A stretch of DNA of 64,000 nt from Haliclona indistincta (Eukaryota; Porifera; Demospongiae; Haplosclerida; Chalinidae): the NCBI GenBank assembly GCA_964017065.1, contig OZ024785.1, positions 11,735,086 through 11,799,085 on the forward strand. Direction: 5' to 3'. This document shows positions 21,041 to 31,438 of this stretch, one piece after another (position 1 is the first letter of the stretch; every line of letters starts with the position of its first letter). The position numbers and the translations under genes were made by a program. The notes under the pieces are model-generated. The model was given only the letters and a program-made list of their open reading frames with translations. It was not told where the DNA came from and did no database searches.

Positions 21041-21590
21041 GTGGAAGGAAGTAGCAATCCACAGCCAGATCCGGTGTATTCCTCTAATGCAGAAGAAGCA
21101 GACACAATGATATGGCTTCATGCATCAAAAACACAACTACACAATATATTAGTTTTACCACCTGATACGGAAGTGTATATGATAGGCTTGCCCCTACAGT
21201 GTTCCCATACCAAACATATCATAGTCCAGATAAGCAAAATAGGCTCACATGAATTAAAGCTATTATGCACCAAGACATTGATTCAAACCCTCGCTAATGA
21301 TCCTCACCTCGCAAACATCCCTACAAATACACAAGCTACAGTTTTACAAGCCCTCTTTGTTATCACAGGTTGTGATTACATTTCCTTTTTTAGTGGAATA
21401 GGCAAAGGAACATTTGTAAGATACTTCTTTCAACATGCACACTTTATTACGGGAGAATCACACTATACAACAGGAACACTAGCATAAACTCACATTGATG
21501 GAGACTATACAAAAGGCTTTCTCGCTTTTCTCCGTCTTATTGGAAAAGTTTTTTTAGGAAACACACATCAGCTTTTGATAGTGACACACG
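21041..21590 (+). pseudogene. PIN/FEN-like nuclease-domain fragment, copy A
   Basis: The frame (to TAA at 21487) contains EEADTMIWLHAS, PPDTEVYMIGLPLQCSHTK and VITGCDYISFFSGIGKGTF. After the stop the same frame continues GDYTKGFLAFLRLIGKVF. EAD, D-T-E-V and GCDY-x-S-F-F-x-GIGK reproduce the order of acidic motifs and the helix-two-turn-helix of XPG/FEN1-like PIN nucleases. A large uncharacterised family in cnidarians and sponges has this text. The N-terminal catalytic part is not visible, and an acidic stretch at 20980-21040 precedes it. The in-frame TAA suggests a pseudogene. Confidence 0.5.
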
Positions 21591-21762
21591 CGTGAGATTG
21601 TTTTTTTGACAGTTATATTGTGGACAAGAGCGAGAATGGTAGGATTTGAATTATCACACAGACATGCATGTGTGGTTATTAACTTCTACATTATTGTATG
21701 TTTGGCAAGCAAGTAGAGAATGTAATGGTATGAAATCATGAACTTATCATATTTTTGGGGGG

Positions 21763-22023
21763 ATGACAGCACTAACGTTATACGCCAAATATCATTCGGG
21801 GCAGCAATCACGGTGTGATGAAGTTCAGGAAGCACGACTTTTATTAGAAACACAGAAAGAGGGCTACTTCAACAACGATCATCTTTTAGAGCAGGTGGAA
21901 TGCACTATAAACATCTTTGAGCGGGTTCATCCACAAGCCAAGGGGCTTTTTCTTTTCGATAATGCTCCATCGCTCAGAATTATTTTAGAGTTATTTTATA
22001 GTTTACTTAGCTTACATTATTAA
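21763..22023 (+). pseudogene. DDE transposase fragment
   Basis: The 86-codon frame contains EVQEARLLLETQKEGYFNND, HLLEQVECTINIFERVHPQ and GLFLFDNAPSLR. The FDNAPSHR-like motif carries the second catalytic Asp in a family of DDE endonucleases distantly related to Tc1. The usual His is Leu here. A fragment of what may be the N-terminal part of the same family lies at 42507-42690. Confidence 0.5.
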
Positions 22024-22049
22024 ATCCATCATGCCACTGCAATTGGTTC

Positions 22050-22330
22050 TGATTTGGTGCGTATAGGGCCTGAGAAAGTCTTTATAATCTCTGAGTCAAT
22101 CCAGTCTAGAGCTACGATCCAAGTGGCTGCTAATGCAGCCATTTGCAATCTGACAATCAAGGTATGATTGCCCTAATTTTTGTCATCTCTACCATTCCTC
22201 CTCCAGTTCCAGGCTCAGAATGTACTTAGTTTATTCAAGGCCAATGCCCCTATGAATTCTATTTATATTTCTAGAAGAGCAGCTGCCTTCATACAAGACT
22301 GCTACATAAATAATACGACAAGCTGTAAGT
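22050..22330 (+). CDS. Two exon-like segments, unknown
   Basis: About 22051-22161 encodes DLVRIGPEKVFIISESIQS and ends at a donor-like AAG|GTATGA. After a CT-rich acceptor, 22206-22325 encodes FQAQNVLSLFKANAPMNSIY and RRAAAFIQDCYINNTTSC. The spacing (about 44 bp intron) is typical of the window. Family unknown. Confidence 0.3.
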
Positions 22331-22750
22331 AACACGCACCTTCCCCCCACACAATCACAATTAAAGGTGGCATTACGATTGATGTAATACATTACCTCAG
22401 TTGGCTTTGCCTCAATATAACGTGTTGTTTCCGTATCTTCCTGTGCTCCGCTTCTCGTTTCTTCCTCTTTCTGCACAAAGATGCTTTCAGGGTTGGCTTA
22501 GAGTGCCAGTAGGAACCGGTACATGATAGGTAGCTTCCATTGTGTTATACGCGTGATAGTCACGTGAACGCCTCTGATGAGTAAACAAAATGGCGGGTAC
22601 ACCTCTAACGGCCGGTTCGCGCATGCGGCAGCGCAAGCAGTATTTATCTGCCTGTCAGCAACGTGCGCGTTAGTATTTCGAAAAATTGGATAAAGGTTAG
22701 CTGGATATTTTGTCCATTGCTTAAGATTTGTCCTTTCAAGTATACTAGTA

Positions 22751-22979
22751 ATGGCCGATCGTGATTACCAGCCTAGTACCACACCGCTTTATAATTATAT
22801 GGCGGTGTGGTACGAAATTCCAGCTGAGATGCTGGAATTTGCGGACGCGATCATCTATGCGTCAGTTCATCTGGTAAGTAAAGACTGTTGTTTGAATAAC
22901 TTTTATACTTTTGTAGTTCGAAGAACAGTCTAGGCGGGTCGCGATCCAACGAAGGCGGCGAAGAAGAGCCCGGCCCTGA
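22751..22979 (+). CDS. Small two-exon gene, 61 residues
   Basis: The ATG at 22751 opens MADRDYQPSTTPLYNYMAVW and runs to CTG|GTAAGT at 22873. A 43-bp intron ending TTTTGTAG is followed by FEEQSRRVAIQRRRRRRARP and TGA at 22977-22979. The arginine tract looks like an NLS or a nucleic-acid-binding tail. Some Harbinger transposases start with a hydrophobic stretch then an arginine block, so it could be a truncated HARBI1-type first exon; this is speculative. The consensus splice sites support the gene model. Confidence 0.45.
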
Positions 22980-23097
22980 GGCAAACTTGAAATAGAATGA
23001 TACTATTATATTTGAATGATTAAATTGTCATTTTGAATGATGCCTTTTGAATACCAATGGGTGGTTAGAGACAGTTAGAGAGTTAGGTGGTTAGAGA

Positions 23098-23330
23098 TCT
23101 CGAACGGATTCAAAGGAGAGCTACAAAATACATTCTTAACGAATTTGTCTCTGATTATAAATCAAGACTAATCAATCTCCATCTGTTCCCCCTAATGTAC
23201 TCCTATGAACTGCCTGATGTTCTTTAATTGGTTAAAAACCTAAAAGACCCTGACCCAAGTTTCCCCGTCAAGAACTACATCGATTTAAAATTAATAATTA
23301 TGAGTGAATAATTATTCATTAGTCTGAATC
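23098..23330 (+). pseudogene. Second LINE ORF2 C-terminal fragment
   Basis: In shifting frames the strand reads ERIQRRATKYILNEFVSDYK, SRLINLHLFPLMYSYELPDV and LVKNLKDPDPSFPVKNYIDL. This is the same region as in the LINE fragment at 17656-18192 (QLERIQRKATKYILQ, LLPLMYW), but from a diverged copy. Several stops and indels. Confidence 0.65.
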
Positions 23331-23557
23331 AATATCATTAATGGGGCAACCTATTTTTTGATTACATCGTCCAACCAGCTCAATGTTTCGCTCAAGAGAA
23401 TCTCGATCCGGCAGGGCATCGTGGTGACCATTTGCTGTCGATCATCCGCTTCCCAGCCTTTCACACACGAAACTTGAATAGCACACATGGATATAAGTCC
23501 ATATACCCTTGACCTGGCTGGACAAGGTCCTCACTCTAATGGACGGTGCTAATTTTT

Positions 23558-23596
23558 CAATACACTCGAACACATGAAATGTGTTCGAGTGTATTG
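23558..23596. repeat. Perfect 18-bp hairpin
   Basis: The arms CAATACACTCGAACACAT and ATGTGTTCGAGTGTATTG are perfect complements around a 3-base GAA turn. It is not followed by a T run. It could be a transcribed hairpin, a very short palindromic element or a terminator-like structure. Confidence 0.8.
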
Positions 23597-24123
23597 AATG
23601 CCGGAACTCAATTTTGCTATGCCAGAACTCATTTTTGACTATTATACTCTTGCTTTAATGTTATTTAGAGCGCAGCTTTGAATGGAGTTAACCACATAGT
23701 GGGGTGGGCGGGTTATGCAACTGCCTAACTCCCAAAAGCAAATTACCCATCGGATATGAAGCCGGTCTACGGGCACGTGACCGTCATACTCACGCATGCG
23801 CGGTGAGCAGGTACGAGCACACTGTAAAAAAGTGTCACAGCTAGCTGCTGCGTTCTCGTTTGTGCACTACTGATCTCCGTTCTACCGGTTAGCCCAATGG
23901 ACAAAGACAGAGCAGACTCGTCAAAGGATCCCAACGGTACCATCGACGACTCTGGTGGGACATTCTAGGCGTGTCATGTGGGTGTGACCATGCATGAACG
24001 CGTGAGTAGATATTCATTAGTCTTGTCCCTGGACCACTCCCTCTTCTGTCAGCTCCAAATGGGGTCCGGTGCTTGCTCAAAATTTCTTGGTTTTGGTGAT
24101 GTCATTGTTACATGCTCAATAGC

Positions 24124-24190
24124 TATACACGAGGCGGTTAATTATTGAATAGACGCCGAGGCGTCTATTCAATTAACCGCCAAGTGTATA
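24124..24190. mobile_element. 67-bp palindromic element
   Basis: The outer arms are TATACAC and GTGTATA, the middle arms GGCGGTTAATT and AATTAACCGCC, and the inner arms GAATAGACGCC and GGCGTCTATTC, centred on GA. Small mismatches interrupt the stem. It resembles a minimal MITE. Confidence 0.7.
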
Positions 24191-24344
24191 TTTCATAATC
24201 CAAGGTAGGTGGAGTTTATCTGATTTGTACTATTAATTAACCATCGTCGTCTAAAGTCCAATATGAGATATAAACGATTGTCAGTGTCTTTGACACACCC
24301 ACGCATTGTGGTACAAAATAATAATATGACAGGGCAAGGTTAGA

Positions 24345-24465
24345 GTGCTGTATGGAAGATAAAGCGCGAGGAGTTGGGTCAAGAGGCTGGTACAGCACGA
24401 GGTGAAGCTGAGTGCTGTATCTGCCTCGAGACCCAATCCCGAGTGTTTCATCTTTTATACAACAC
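24345..24465. mobile_element. Imperfect fold-back element
   Basis: GTGCTGTATGGAAGATAAA and GAGTTGGGTC near the left end pair with GACCCAATCCCGAG and CATCTTTTATACAACAC near the right end, with a shorter GGTACAGCACGAGG/GAGTGCTGTATC pair inside. Mismatches are frequent, so it is an old copy. Confidence 0.5.
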
Positions 24466-24479
24466 GAACGACCATGCTT

Positions 24480-24850
24480 TAACTGATTTATAGCAAACCT
24501 CGATCAAAGATTGTTGGTTGGCGCGTTCGCGGCCATTTTAGTGCTCTAAATGCCCAAGTGTGTAATAAATGCCAAACTGTGCGTTGTATGGAATTTGTAG
24601 CATGGGCGGCGTCTTTGATCTTTGACCTAGGTGTGCTTTAATGTTTGATATAGAACTTGTCACCTTTGGTGAAGGTCAATTCTACAAAAAGCAACACAGA
24701 CATACCATCACAGACGTACCGTAACCCTCACGCAGTGCTGAGGGTTAATGAACAACAAAGAACACTCGCTCATGCACCGAGGGTTAATAAAATGTGCTAA
24801 TTTCAGCACCTTTGGCGCATTTAGATACAGTAAATACCATCATACATTGT
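24480..24850. other. Intergenic, no gene seen
   Basis: Contains an imperfect repeat of GAGGGTTAAT (about 24742 and 24780). No coding exon is recognised before the HECT fragment. Confidence 0.4.
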
Positions 24851-24861
24851 TTTTATGTAGT

Positions 24862-26100
24862 ACTGAACCGCTACAAGTGGCTGTCAAGACACTAAGCCAA
24901 AAGATCAGTTCTAGTACCTTTTCTGTTGAAGTTAGAAGACAATTCATCATAAAGGATGCGTTAAAAGAGGCAGGCAAAAAGAAATTTGACCCTTTCAAAA
25001 CAATAAAGGTGTGTTTTTCAATTTATTGCACAGCAATTACCATTAATACTACTTACAGGTGACATTTGTTGGAGAAGGTGGAATAGATTATGGAGGTCCT
25101 AGGCGAGAATTTTTCCGCCTCTTTGCACATGAAACAGCTGCTTCCTATTTCATCGGCCCTGAGGATGCAAAATACATGCAATCACTGCATTGCAGGTATG
25201 TGAATAATGTGTAGCATGCCTTGTGGCTCCGCCCACCGAGACATAATGGCTCCGCCCACCGAGGCATAAGCATTTCTTAATTTCACAATGGCTCCTTCCC
25301 CTTATACGCTCCTGTGGTCACTATTATCTCTGCATGTGTCATTCTTTGTACAGAAAGGAGATTACAACATCGGGAAGTACATAGTATTGTCTATCACACA
25401 GGGTGGTTGTGGTCTGCCCTGTCTATCCATACCATTTTATGACTATTTGATCAAGGAACCGTGTACTGGTTTATCCAGTGCACTGGTTTCATTCAGTGAA
25501 CTTCCAACAATGTTGCAGTTTATTGTTCGAAAGGTGCTGTAGAATGGCTGTGGGTAGCTTGCATATTATGTCTTGTACCTCACGTTGTACAGATACAAGA
25601 GGCAGAAAGCGATGATGAACTCCAAAATTGTCTGGCTATTGATGAATGTGCAAGTATGCTGTTTGAAACTGGATATCGCACAAATACTTCAGATACACAT
25701 TTCTTCCAAAGATGAATTAGTAGCAGTATTGCTGGACTATCACTTATTGGTGAAAGTAAGTGCAATAAGCTGATGGATTATCTAAACTGCAATAATAGGT
25801 CAAGGCCGAAATGGACCAGTTAAAGGAAGGTCTTTTGACCCTAGGATTCTTAAATGAGCTGAAGAAAAATCCTTCACTGTGGGAGCCGTACTTTCACCAT
25901 ATCAATGACCCACTCACCACAGGTACGACACATTGCCGGAAATTGTCTAACTATAGAGAAACTGTGTATAACTATAGAGAAACTCAAGCATATCTTCTCA
26001 GTCAACTTTTGTGTTGAGGGATCGCTTACGCGACCAAAAGAGGAACAAGCGTATATATATTTTATTGACCTATTGGATGAGTTTGAAGGTATGTGCAATT
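24862..26100 (+). pseudogene. HECT-type ubiquitin ligase fragment
   Basis: Putative exons: 24862-25008 (VRRQFIIKDALKEAGKKKFD), 25059-25195 (VTFVGEGGIDYGGPRREFFR), 25354-25533 (GDYNIGKYIVLSITQGG; LPTMLQFIVRK), 25593-25755, 25799-25922 (LLTLGFLNELKKNPSLWEPY) and about 25930-26090 (IFSVNFCVEGSLTRPKEEQA). The GGPRREFF phrase is typical of HECT N-lobes. Exon 4 has an in-frame TGA after THFFQR, and the last exon carries an 18-bp duplication. The C-terminal catalytic-Cys segment is not found; PTLGDV is the last trace before PIN-like sequence starts. It is a broken copy of an E3 ligase gene, probably from an expanded family. Confidence 0.8.
25212..25272. repeat. Two tandem copies of a GGCTCCGCCCACCGAG unit
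   Basis: Two adjacent copies (units about 25 bp) of GGCTCCGCCCACCGAG followed by (A/G)CATAA lie within a putative HECT intron. Confidence 0.75.
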
Positions 26101-26177
26101 GTAGCAATTAATTTACTATTCACATGGCTCCATTTATGTAGAAGGAGCAGCAGACTGCCCAACATTGGGAGATGTAT

Positions 26178-27070
26178 ATGATGTATTACCATGCATCTGG
26201 AGATGCTGATCTGTCCAGTCTGCTGCCACCAAAACCACAGTGCTAGTTGGAGATAAGACAGACCTTATTGTTCTACTCTGTTATTACGCAAGCCTCAATT
26301 CACATGACCTTTTCTTTCGACCCGAACCAAAAAAGACAACAAGAAAACCCCACACCTGGAACTTAAAAGGTATAAAGCAAAGACTTGGTCCAGAAATTTG
26401 CAACCACATTCCTTTTATGCATGCATTTCTTGGATGTGACACTGCATCCCACCTCTTTGGAATCAGTAAGGGAACATCTCTCAACAGACTTCAAGCCAAC
26501 ATTACCTTCCGTGAGCATGCTCCAGTAGTCGATGCCTATCTAGCTGCCACCCCAAGTGATGTAATAGCAGCTGGTGAGAAAGCCCTGGTTATCATCTACA
26601 ATGGAAAATCAACTGATACTTTGGATTCTCTTCGACATCAGCATTTTTGTGAGAAAGTGGCTTCAAAGTCATCTCAGCATGTTAAACCACAATCCTTACC
26701 ACCAACATCTGCGGCAGCAAAATATCACAGCTTACGTGTCTATCTTCAAGTCCAGCAATGGAAAGGATCAGCAGACAATCTTCACTCAACAGACTGGAGA
26801 TGGCAAGTGTGTGACAATGGATTTGTGCCACAACAAACAACACGAGCTCCAGCACCAGAATATTTGCTACACATCATCAGATGTAACTGCAAGACAGACT
26901 GTAGTACCACAAGATGCAATTGCAAGAAGCACAACATAGAGTGCACTCCAGCATGCGGTAATTGCAGAGGATCTGGCTGTACAAATTCATCACTTTTTGA
27001 AGATGATGAGGAAGACAGCACAGATGATGATTTTTCTGACATTGATTATGTTCTAAATGTACTCACATGA
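26178..27070 (+). CDS. PIN/FEN-like protein with C-terminal CXC zinc module, copy B
   Basis: From about 26178 (ASGDADL, one-base shift, then VQSAATKTTVLVGDKTDLIV) the 26240-27070 frame is open. Motifs in order are GDKTDLIVLL, DLFFRPEPK, ICNHIPFMHAFLGCDTASHL with FGISKG, AAGEKALVIIYNG, LPPTSAAAKYHSLRVYLQVQ, and a C-terminal CNCKTDCSTTRCNCKKHNIE with ACGNCRGSGC. The acidic GDxTDL and GCDT-x(n)-GI-x-KG pattern fits a PIN/XPG-like fold, and the Cys-rich end resembles tesmin/TSO1-type CXC repeats. The tail is acidic (DDEEDSTDDDF). The N-terminal portion is missing at the junction with the HECT fragment, so this is the intact C-terminal two thirds of the protein. Confidence 0.6.
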
Positions 27071-27415
27071 TCAAACATGAACATTATTAATTTTCGAGCG
27101 AATTTTTCAGTGTCATTTATATTATTTTGGGTCATAGCTCATTCAGACTTTGTCTCACGTGTACGTTATTGGTCTCAATTGATAGCTCAAACATAGAGCT
27201 TTCTATTGGTTATAAGTTTATATGCTATAAATAATATTTAAGCTGTAAAATAGCTAGTTGAATTCAGATAATTAGAAAAACGATAGGTGTCAAAATGTAA
27301 ATTATAATATTAACTGATTTCACATATTTCCCTCCATGGGATTCCTTAGGACTTTTTACCAGTGATTGTGGACATGATAAAGAAATAAATTCAGTTGAGT
27401 TTGCTTTTGTTGCAA
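27071..27415. other. AT-rich spacer
   Basis: No open frame or repeat seen. It ends in an acceptor-like TGCAATTAG directly before the NTPase frame. Confidence 0.4.
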
Positions 27416-27417
27416 TT

Positions 27418-28585
27418 AGTGTGAGGTTTGGCCAATATTTTTGATAATATTACTGGACTACTAGAGAAACCGACTCACCTCCGGGCTAAAGTGAAGTACT
27501 TGTGTGCACCCGGAAGTTCTGGTAAAACCTCTTGCATCCTGCCAGCATTTCTGAAGAGCACCGAGAATGAGAAGGATGGTTTCACACACTACCTTTACTT
27601 GGCGTTTAGCAACAATGACTCTAATTTTTTCCAAGTGTCTAAGAGCAGTAAGATTACCAACGACGCCGAGAGCCAGGGTGCCTCGTTTATCTTTGAGTGC
27701 TTGAAGATCCTTCTTGAGCTGCCTGGAAAGCAGGGCCCACACTTGGTCCCAGTCGACAAGCATGCTAAACTGACGGAGTTCCTGAAACGGCTGTGGGCGA
27801 CATTGCTCTTACGTCTCGGGATTAAGCTCACAGAGAATGGGCTCATCAACCTCCACAAGCGTGTCAATATAGAGACTATGACGCTACTGAAGAATTTCCG
27901 AAGTATGGCACACATTGAAAATACACATGCTAAACTGACGCAGTTCCTGAAAAAGATTGCTGGTCCTAGCAAGCGACTCCGGATCCTTCTGCACCTTGAC
28001 GAACATCGCAAAATGTGTGACCGTAACGAGGATAATGTTGATGAAGCCTATAAGGGTGCAATGTTCAGCAAGGGAGCATTGCAGGCTCTGGCCAGTGTTC
28101 CCGAAGTGACTGTGATTGCAACATACACAAAACGGCCGCCACTCCCTGCACATGCTTCGTCCACCGTATGCCGCTACCCAGTAACGTTTCCATGCCTCAA
28201 TGTCGAAGCAGCCATGCAAGAAGTTGAAGAGTTGCACTTCCCCCATTCACAGTGCAGGTTTGATCGGGAGCAGAAACGGCTGTGGGCGACATTGCTCTTA
28301 CGTCTCGGGATTAAGCTCACAGAGAATGGGCTCATCAACCTCCACAAGCGTGTCAATATAGAGACTATGACGCTACTGAAGAATTTCCAAAGTATGGCAC
28401 ACATTGAAAATACAACGGAAGCCCTCAAGAAGTGCATTGAGCTGTGTGCAATCAAGTTGCCTAAGCCGTTCTCGAATCTGAATGCTGCCAAGATGCTGGC
28501 GCGAGTACAGCCATCGATTTGCGCCACCCGCGTGCCTATGGACCAGCAAGAACAAAAATCTAGTCATTTTTCTTATTACACCTAA
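27418..28585 (+). CDS. P-loop NTPase-like protein with internal duplication
   Basis: A 385-codon frame follows an acceptor-like TTAG and has no ATG at its start, so an upstream exon is likely. CAPGSSGKTS fits Walker A ([AG]xxxxGK[ST]) and LRILLHLDEHRKMCD fits Walker B (hhhhDE). Between them come THYLYLAFSNNDSNF and GASFIFECLKILLELPGKQG; later ASVPEVTVIATYTKRPPLP and NVEAAMQEVEELHFP. The overall order recalls the NTPase domain of crinkler/RHS-like effectors, a tentative match. Residues 112-166 (27761-27925) are an in-frame 165-bp insertion built from two downstream segments (27926-27952 and 28273-28414), each about 99% identical to its source. This splits the core between Walker A and B and may inactivate it. 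Confidence 0.5.
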
Positions 28586-28589
28586 GTGA

Positions 28590-29138
28590 CCTTTTCTTTT
28601 CATTACACCTAAGTGAATATGTGCATCATCACGAGCCGTTGGACTTTCCACCGTCACCCTTGCTTGTCACCCCAACGGATCATGGAAAAGTTTACTCTGC
28701 TTCAGATGGTTAGCTGCTCATGCATGCATGCATGATGCACATCATACAGTGACCTGTCTTTGTTACATCTGTCATGCATTATTGGCATAGTTCGACCTCT
28801 TTGCAAATTCTCGCTTTAAGGTGTTATTGTCTTGGTCAACTTTCCTTGTAATTGCATGCTCACATCTCTCTTTAGTTAGTTCTCTTTAGTTGGTTCCGTC
28901 ACTAGGTAGCTACTCCATTACATCACATGGTGAGAACAATGATTCACTTACTCACAACTCACTCGCACTCTCTCTCCCTCTCAGGCTCCAGTTTAGTTCC
29001 AGCCTCCAGCATCTTTCCTCCTTCTCTCTCATACTTCTCTCACTGACTCCCTGCAGCCAGTTACCTACCGTTATCAGGTACTAAGCTAATCTTGGAGGTT
29101 CTTAGTTCCTTATTTATAATAATACTTTAGCAAAATTA
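28590..29138. other. Non-coding stretch with CT-rich run
   Basis: Includes a repeated CATGCATG run (about 28722) and CT-rich sequence at 28960-29050. No gene recognised. Confidence 0.4.
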
Positions 29139-29139
29139 A

Positions 29140-29840
29140 TTATACAATAGCAATGCATGCTAATAACAAGGTGCGTACCCAAATGAATAAACAAATTAAA
29201 TAAGTACAGAGATAATCCTTTAGCTGTAGATTAGGTATACTGAACAACCAGGCATGAAGATGATGAGAGTAGCAGTGAATATCTAGAGTCTTGTATGTTC
29301 CATTACTTGCTGGAAGAGGTTGAGTGGAATCCATGTTCATCTTCTTGCAGATAGGACCACTGCCATCATTATCATTGTATATTGATTCTACTTTGAGTGT
29401 CTGATGGTGAGTGGTTTCAGTGAAAAGGAATGTTTCGATCATTGAACAGGCTTCAGGAAGAGGAGACACACTAACACTCATGAACTGGAGCTGAGGTTGC
29501 CTCAGTAACTCAGTAAGAAAGTAAGGAACTGTATGCTTTCATTTCTTGAATAACAATTCGCTATGCTGACTTTCTCAAGGTAGTGTAGCTGAAACGAAAC
29601 AATATTCATGATCAATTCAGATATCCTGGCTAATAAATTTGAATAAGTCAGCGAGACAGACAAACTCTTAATATGTACGGAGTCAGAGGAGGCCTGACTA
29701 GCGTGATATAAGTGGATAGAAATGTGATATAACGTTATTTTTTGGGGTTGTAGCTTTCTGTTTTTGCGGATGTGTGTAGCCAAGGAAAGGAAGCCGTACT
29801 GAGTGGATTTAAGAATGGTTGAGCCAAGAATCTCATGCAT
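29140..29840 (-). pseudogene. Two adjacent minus-strand ORFs, possibly LRR-like
   Basis: The upstream half (29840-29502) begins MHEILGSTILKSTQYGFLSL and contains YLEKVSIANCYSRNESIQFL. The downstream half (29481-29140) begins just after a stop, with LLRQPQLQFMSVSVSPLPEA and HLHAWLFSIPNLQLKDYL. Removing a one-codon-scale frameshift near 29500 would join FLTF-type text to LLRQPQLQ. The rhythm of short L-x-x-L-x-x-L strands suggests a leucine-rich-repeat-like receptor fragment. This is weak evidence. Confidence 0.3.
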
Positions 29841-29844
29841 TCAG

Positions 29845-30800
29845 TTATTGATTGTGTTAGATCGAATGGGTTATGTGAGCGTCATAGAGACTCAACCAAC
29901 ATGTATGTTGCATTTTAAATCTTGATGTACACATGTTCATACTTTCGATATTAGTAATATTCATAGCTCTGCAGTAGAAGGCATCAATATTAAAATCTTC
30001 AAAGACGGCAGTTCCTACCAACTCAGAGTAATCACTGCATTAGTTCTACAAACACTTCGTTATTGTGTTGTTGTTTTTTTATCAAAAAGGGTTTTCCAGA
30101 TCTGATAGCATTAAGAAAAACATTTGCAACAAGCACCAATAGATACAAAATAATTATCAGCTACCAGAAAATAAAACTGTGGAAATTATTACTGAATATT
30201 ATTAATGGGCGCCAGACAGCATGGGCGCCAGACGAGAGAGTGACTGTCATCTCAGCCGAGGTGAGACTAGATTACACATTACACTAATTACATGTATCAA
30301 ATACCATAGATAATTTAACGCGTAGAGGGATGGAAAACTTTAATTATTCCATGGTACAACGCGTGTTGTCGGTAGTGACGTCACCTGTGTACTTAATATT
30401 CATCAAAATGACGCAAAATGGAAGCTCGCTTTAGATGCAAGGACATCTGAAGAGATTTGTGAGATGGAGGAGATGGAAAAGAAAACACCAGTTACTATCA
30501 GTGTTTTAGCCACCGCCAATATTCTTAGAGAATGAAGTGAAAACGAAAAATTGAGTTATTTAGTGCTAGCATTTAGTCCACTTAGATCAAGAGCAGGAAA
30601 TGGTGGAGTAGTTAGAAGACTTTATTGATGGTATGATTCAGTGTTAAGTTACTTAAACCTTGCACCTCACCATTAGATGATGACTGGGTGGAAATTTGGA
30701 GTGAAAGCTGGGGTAATGATGAAGCTCGTCCTGCTCTAATCGAAGAGAGAGCTACTAAAATACCATAATAGAGCCACCACATCTCAAATTGACATATCTC
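29845..30800. other. No clear gene
   Basis: A frame at 30063-30287 (NRYKIIISYQKIKLWKLLLN) may be an exon of unknown type. ACGCGT occurs at both ends of about 30318-30365 as a weak inverted repeat. Confidence 0.3.
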
Positions 30801-30805
30801 AACTT

Positions 30806-30979
30806 GTGAACATATCTCAACTTGACCAATACATAAACGAATTGACCTGTCATGCAGCAAAGAGTGAGAAGAGTACAGGCAATGTCGTGCTTGTAGGAGA
30901 AAGGAGAGATGGTCTGGCATCCATCATTAGTACTGAGTGTTCATGTGGTCGTGTTATTACAAGACTATCAACAGATCTC
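30806..30979 (+). pseudogene. Exon of a Mutator-like transposase-domain protein
   Basis: The frame contains LDQYINELTCHAAKSEKS, VVLVGERRDGLASIISTECS and CGRVITRLSTDLR, ending at a donor-like AG|GTACAA. The GE-x-R-x-GLAS-hydrophobic-CS-x-C order matches, from memory, the start of the Mutator-like element transposase domain common in cnidarian and sponge genomes. Downstream exons with the catalytic part were not found. Orphan exon. Confidence 0.4.
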
Positions 30980-31327
30980 AGGTACAATTAGAGTTGTTTT
31001 ATTATTGTTAATTATTGTTAATTTTTTACCCAACATATACAGCAGAATACTAGATTCAGCTGAGGTACCTTGTATTCATTTTCACATGTAGTACAATTAA
31101 TGTACGTATAATTATACTACAGGTCCAGAATTCTTCACCCTCACAGTTTCAGGTATAGGTTACGTATTATGACTTTTCCATACTTTCTAATACTGTGTTG
31201 CAGAATCCGCAGGATTTTTGTGTACCATCAACAGTTGTGAGATAATCAAGCTGTATGTTGAATAGTTATTAATTATTCAGCCAATGAAGGTAGAACTTGT
31301 TGAGGGTTATGGTGTGTACCTAACCAA

Positions 31328-31438
31328 AAGGCAGCTAGATGAGGCCATCGACCAATTGTGTCGTTCACTGACACGATTGGTCCGAAATCTACTAAGTGTA
31401 TTTTCACACCTAATATAATGGCCTCTTCTAGCTGCCTT
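31328..31438. repeat. Nested hairpin
   Basis: Outer arms AAGGCAGCTAGATGAGGCC (31328-31346) and GGCCTCTTCTAGCTGCCTT (31420-31438) pair with one mismatch. Inner arms GACCAATTGTGTC (31350-31362) and GACACGATTGGTC (31370-31382) pair with one mismatch and a 7-base loop. Confidence 0.75.

Noticed and set aside
27461..28657. Long minus-strand ORFs over the NTPase gene
   Set aside because: They are shadows of the plus-strand frame; they show the same duplication and no independent motifs.
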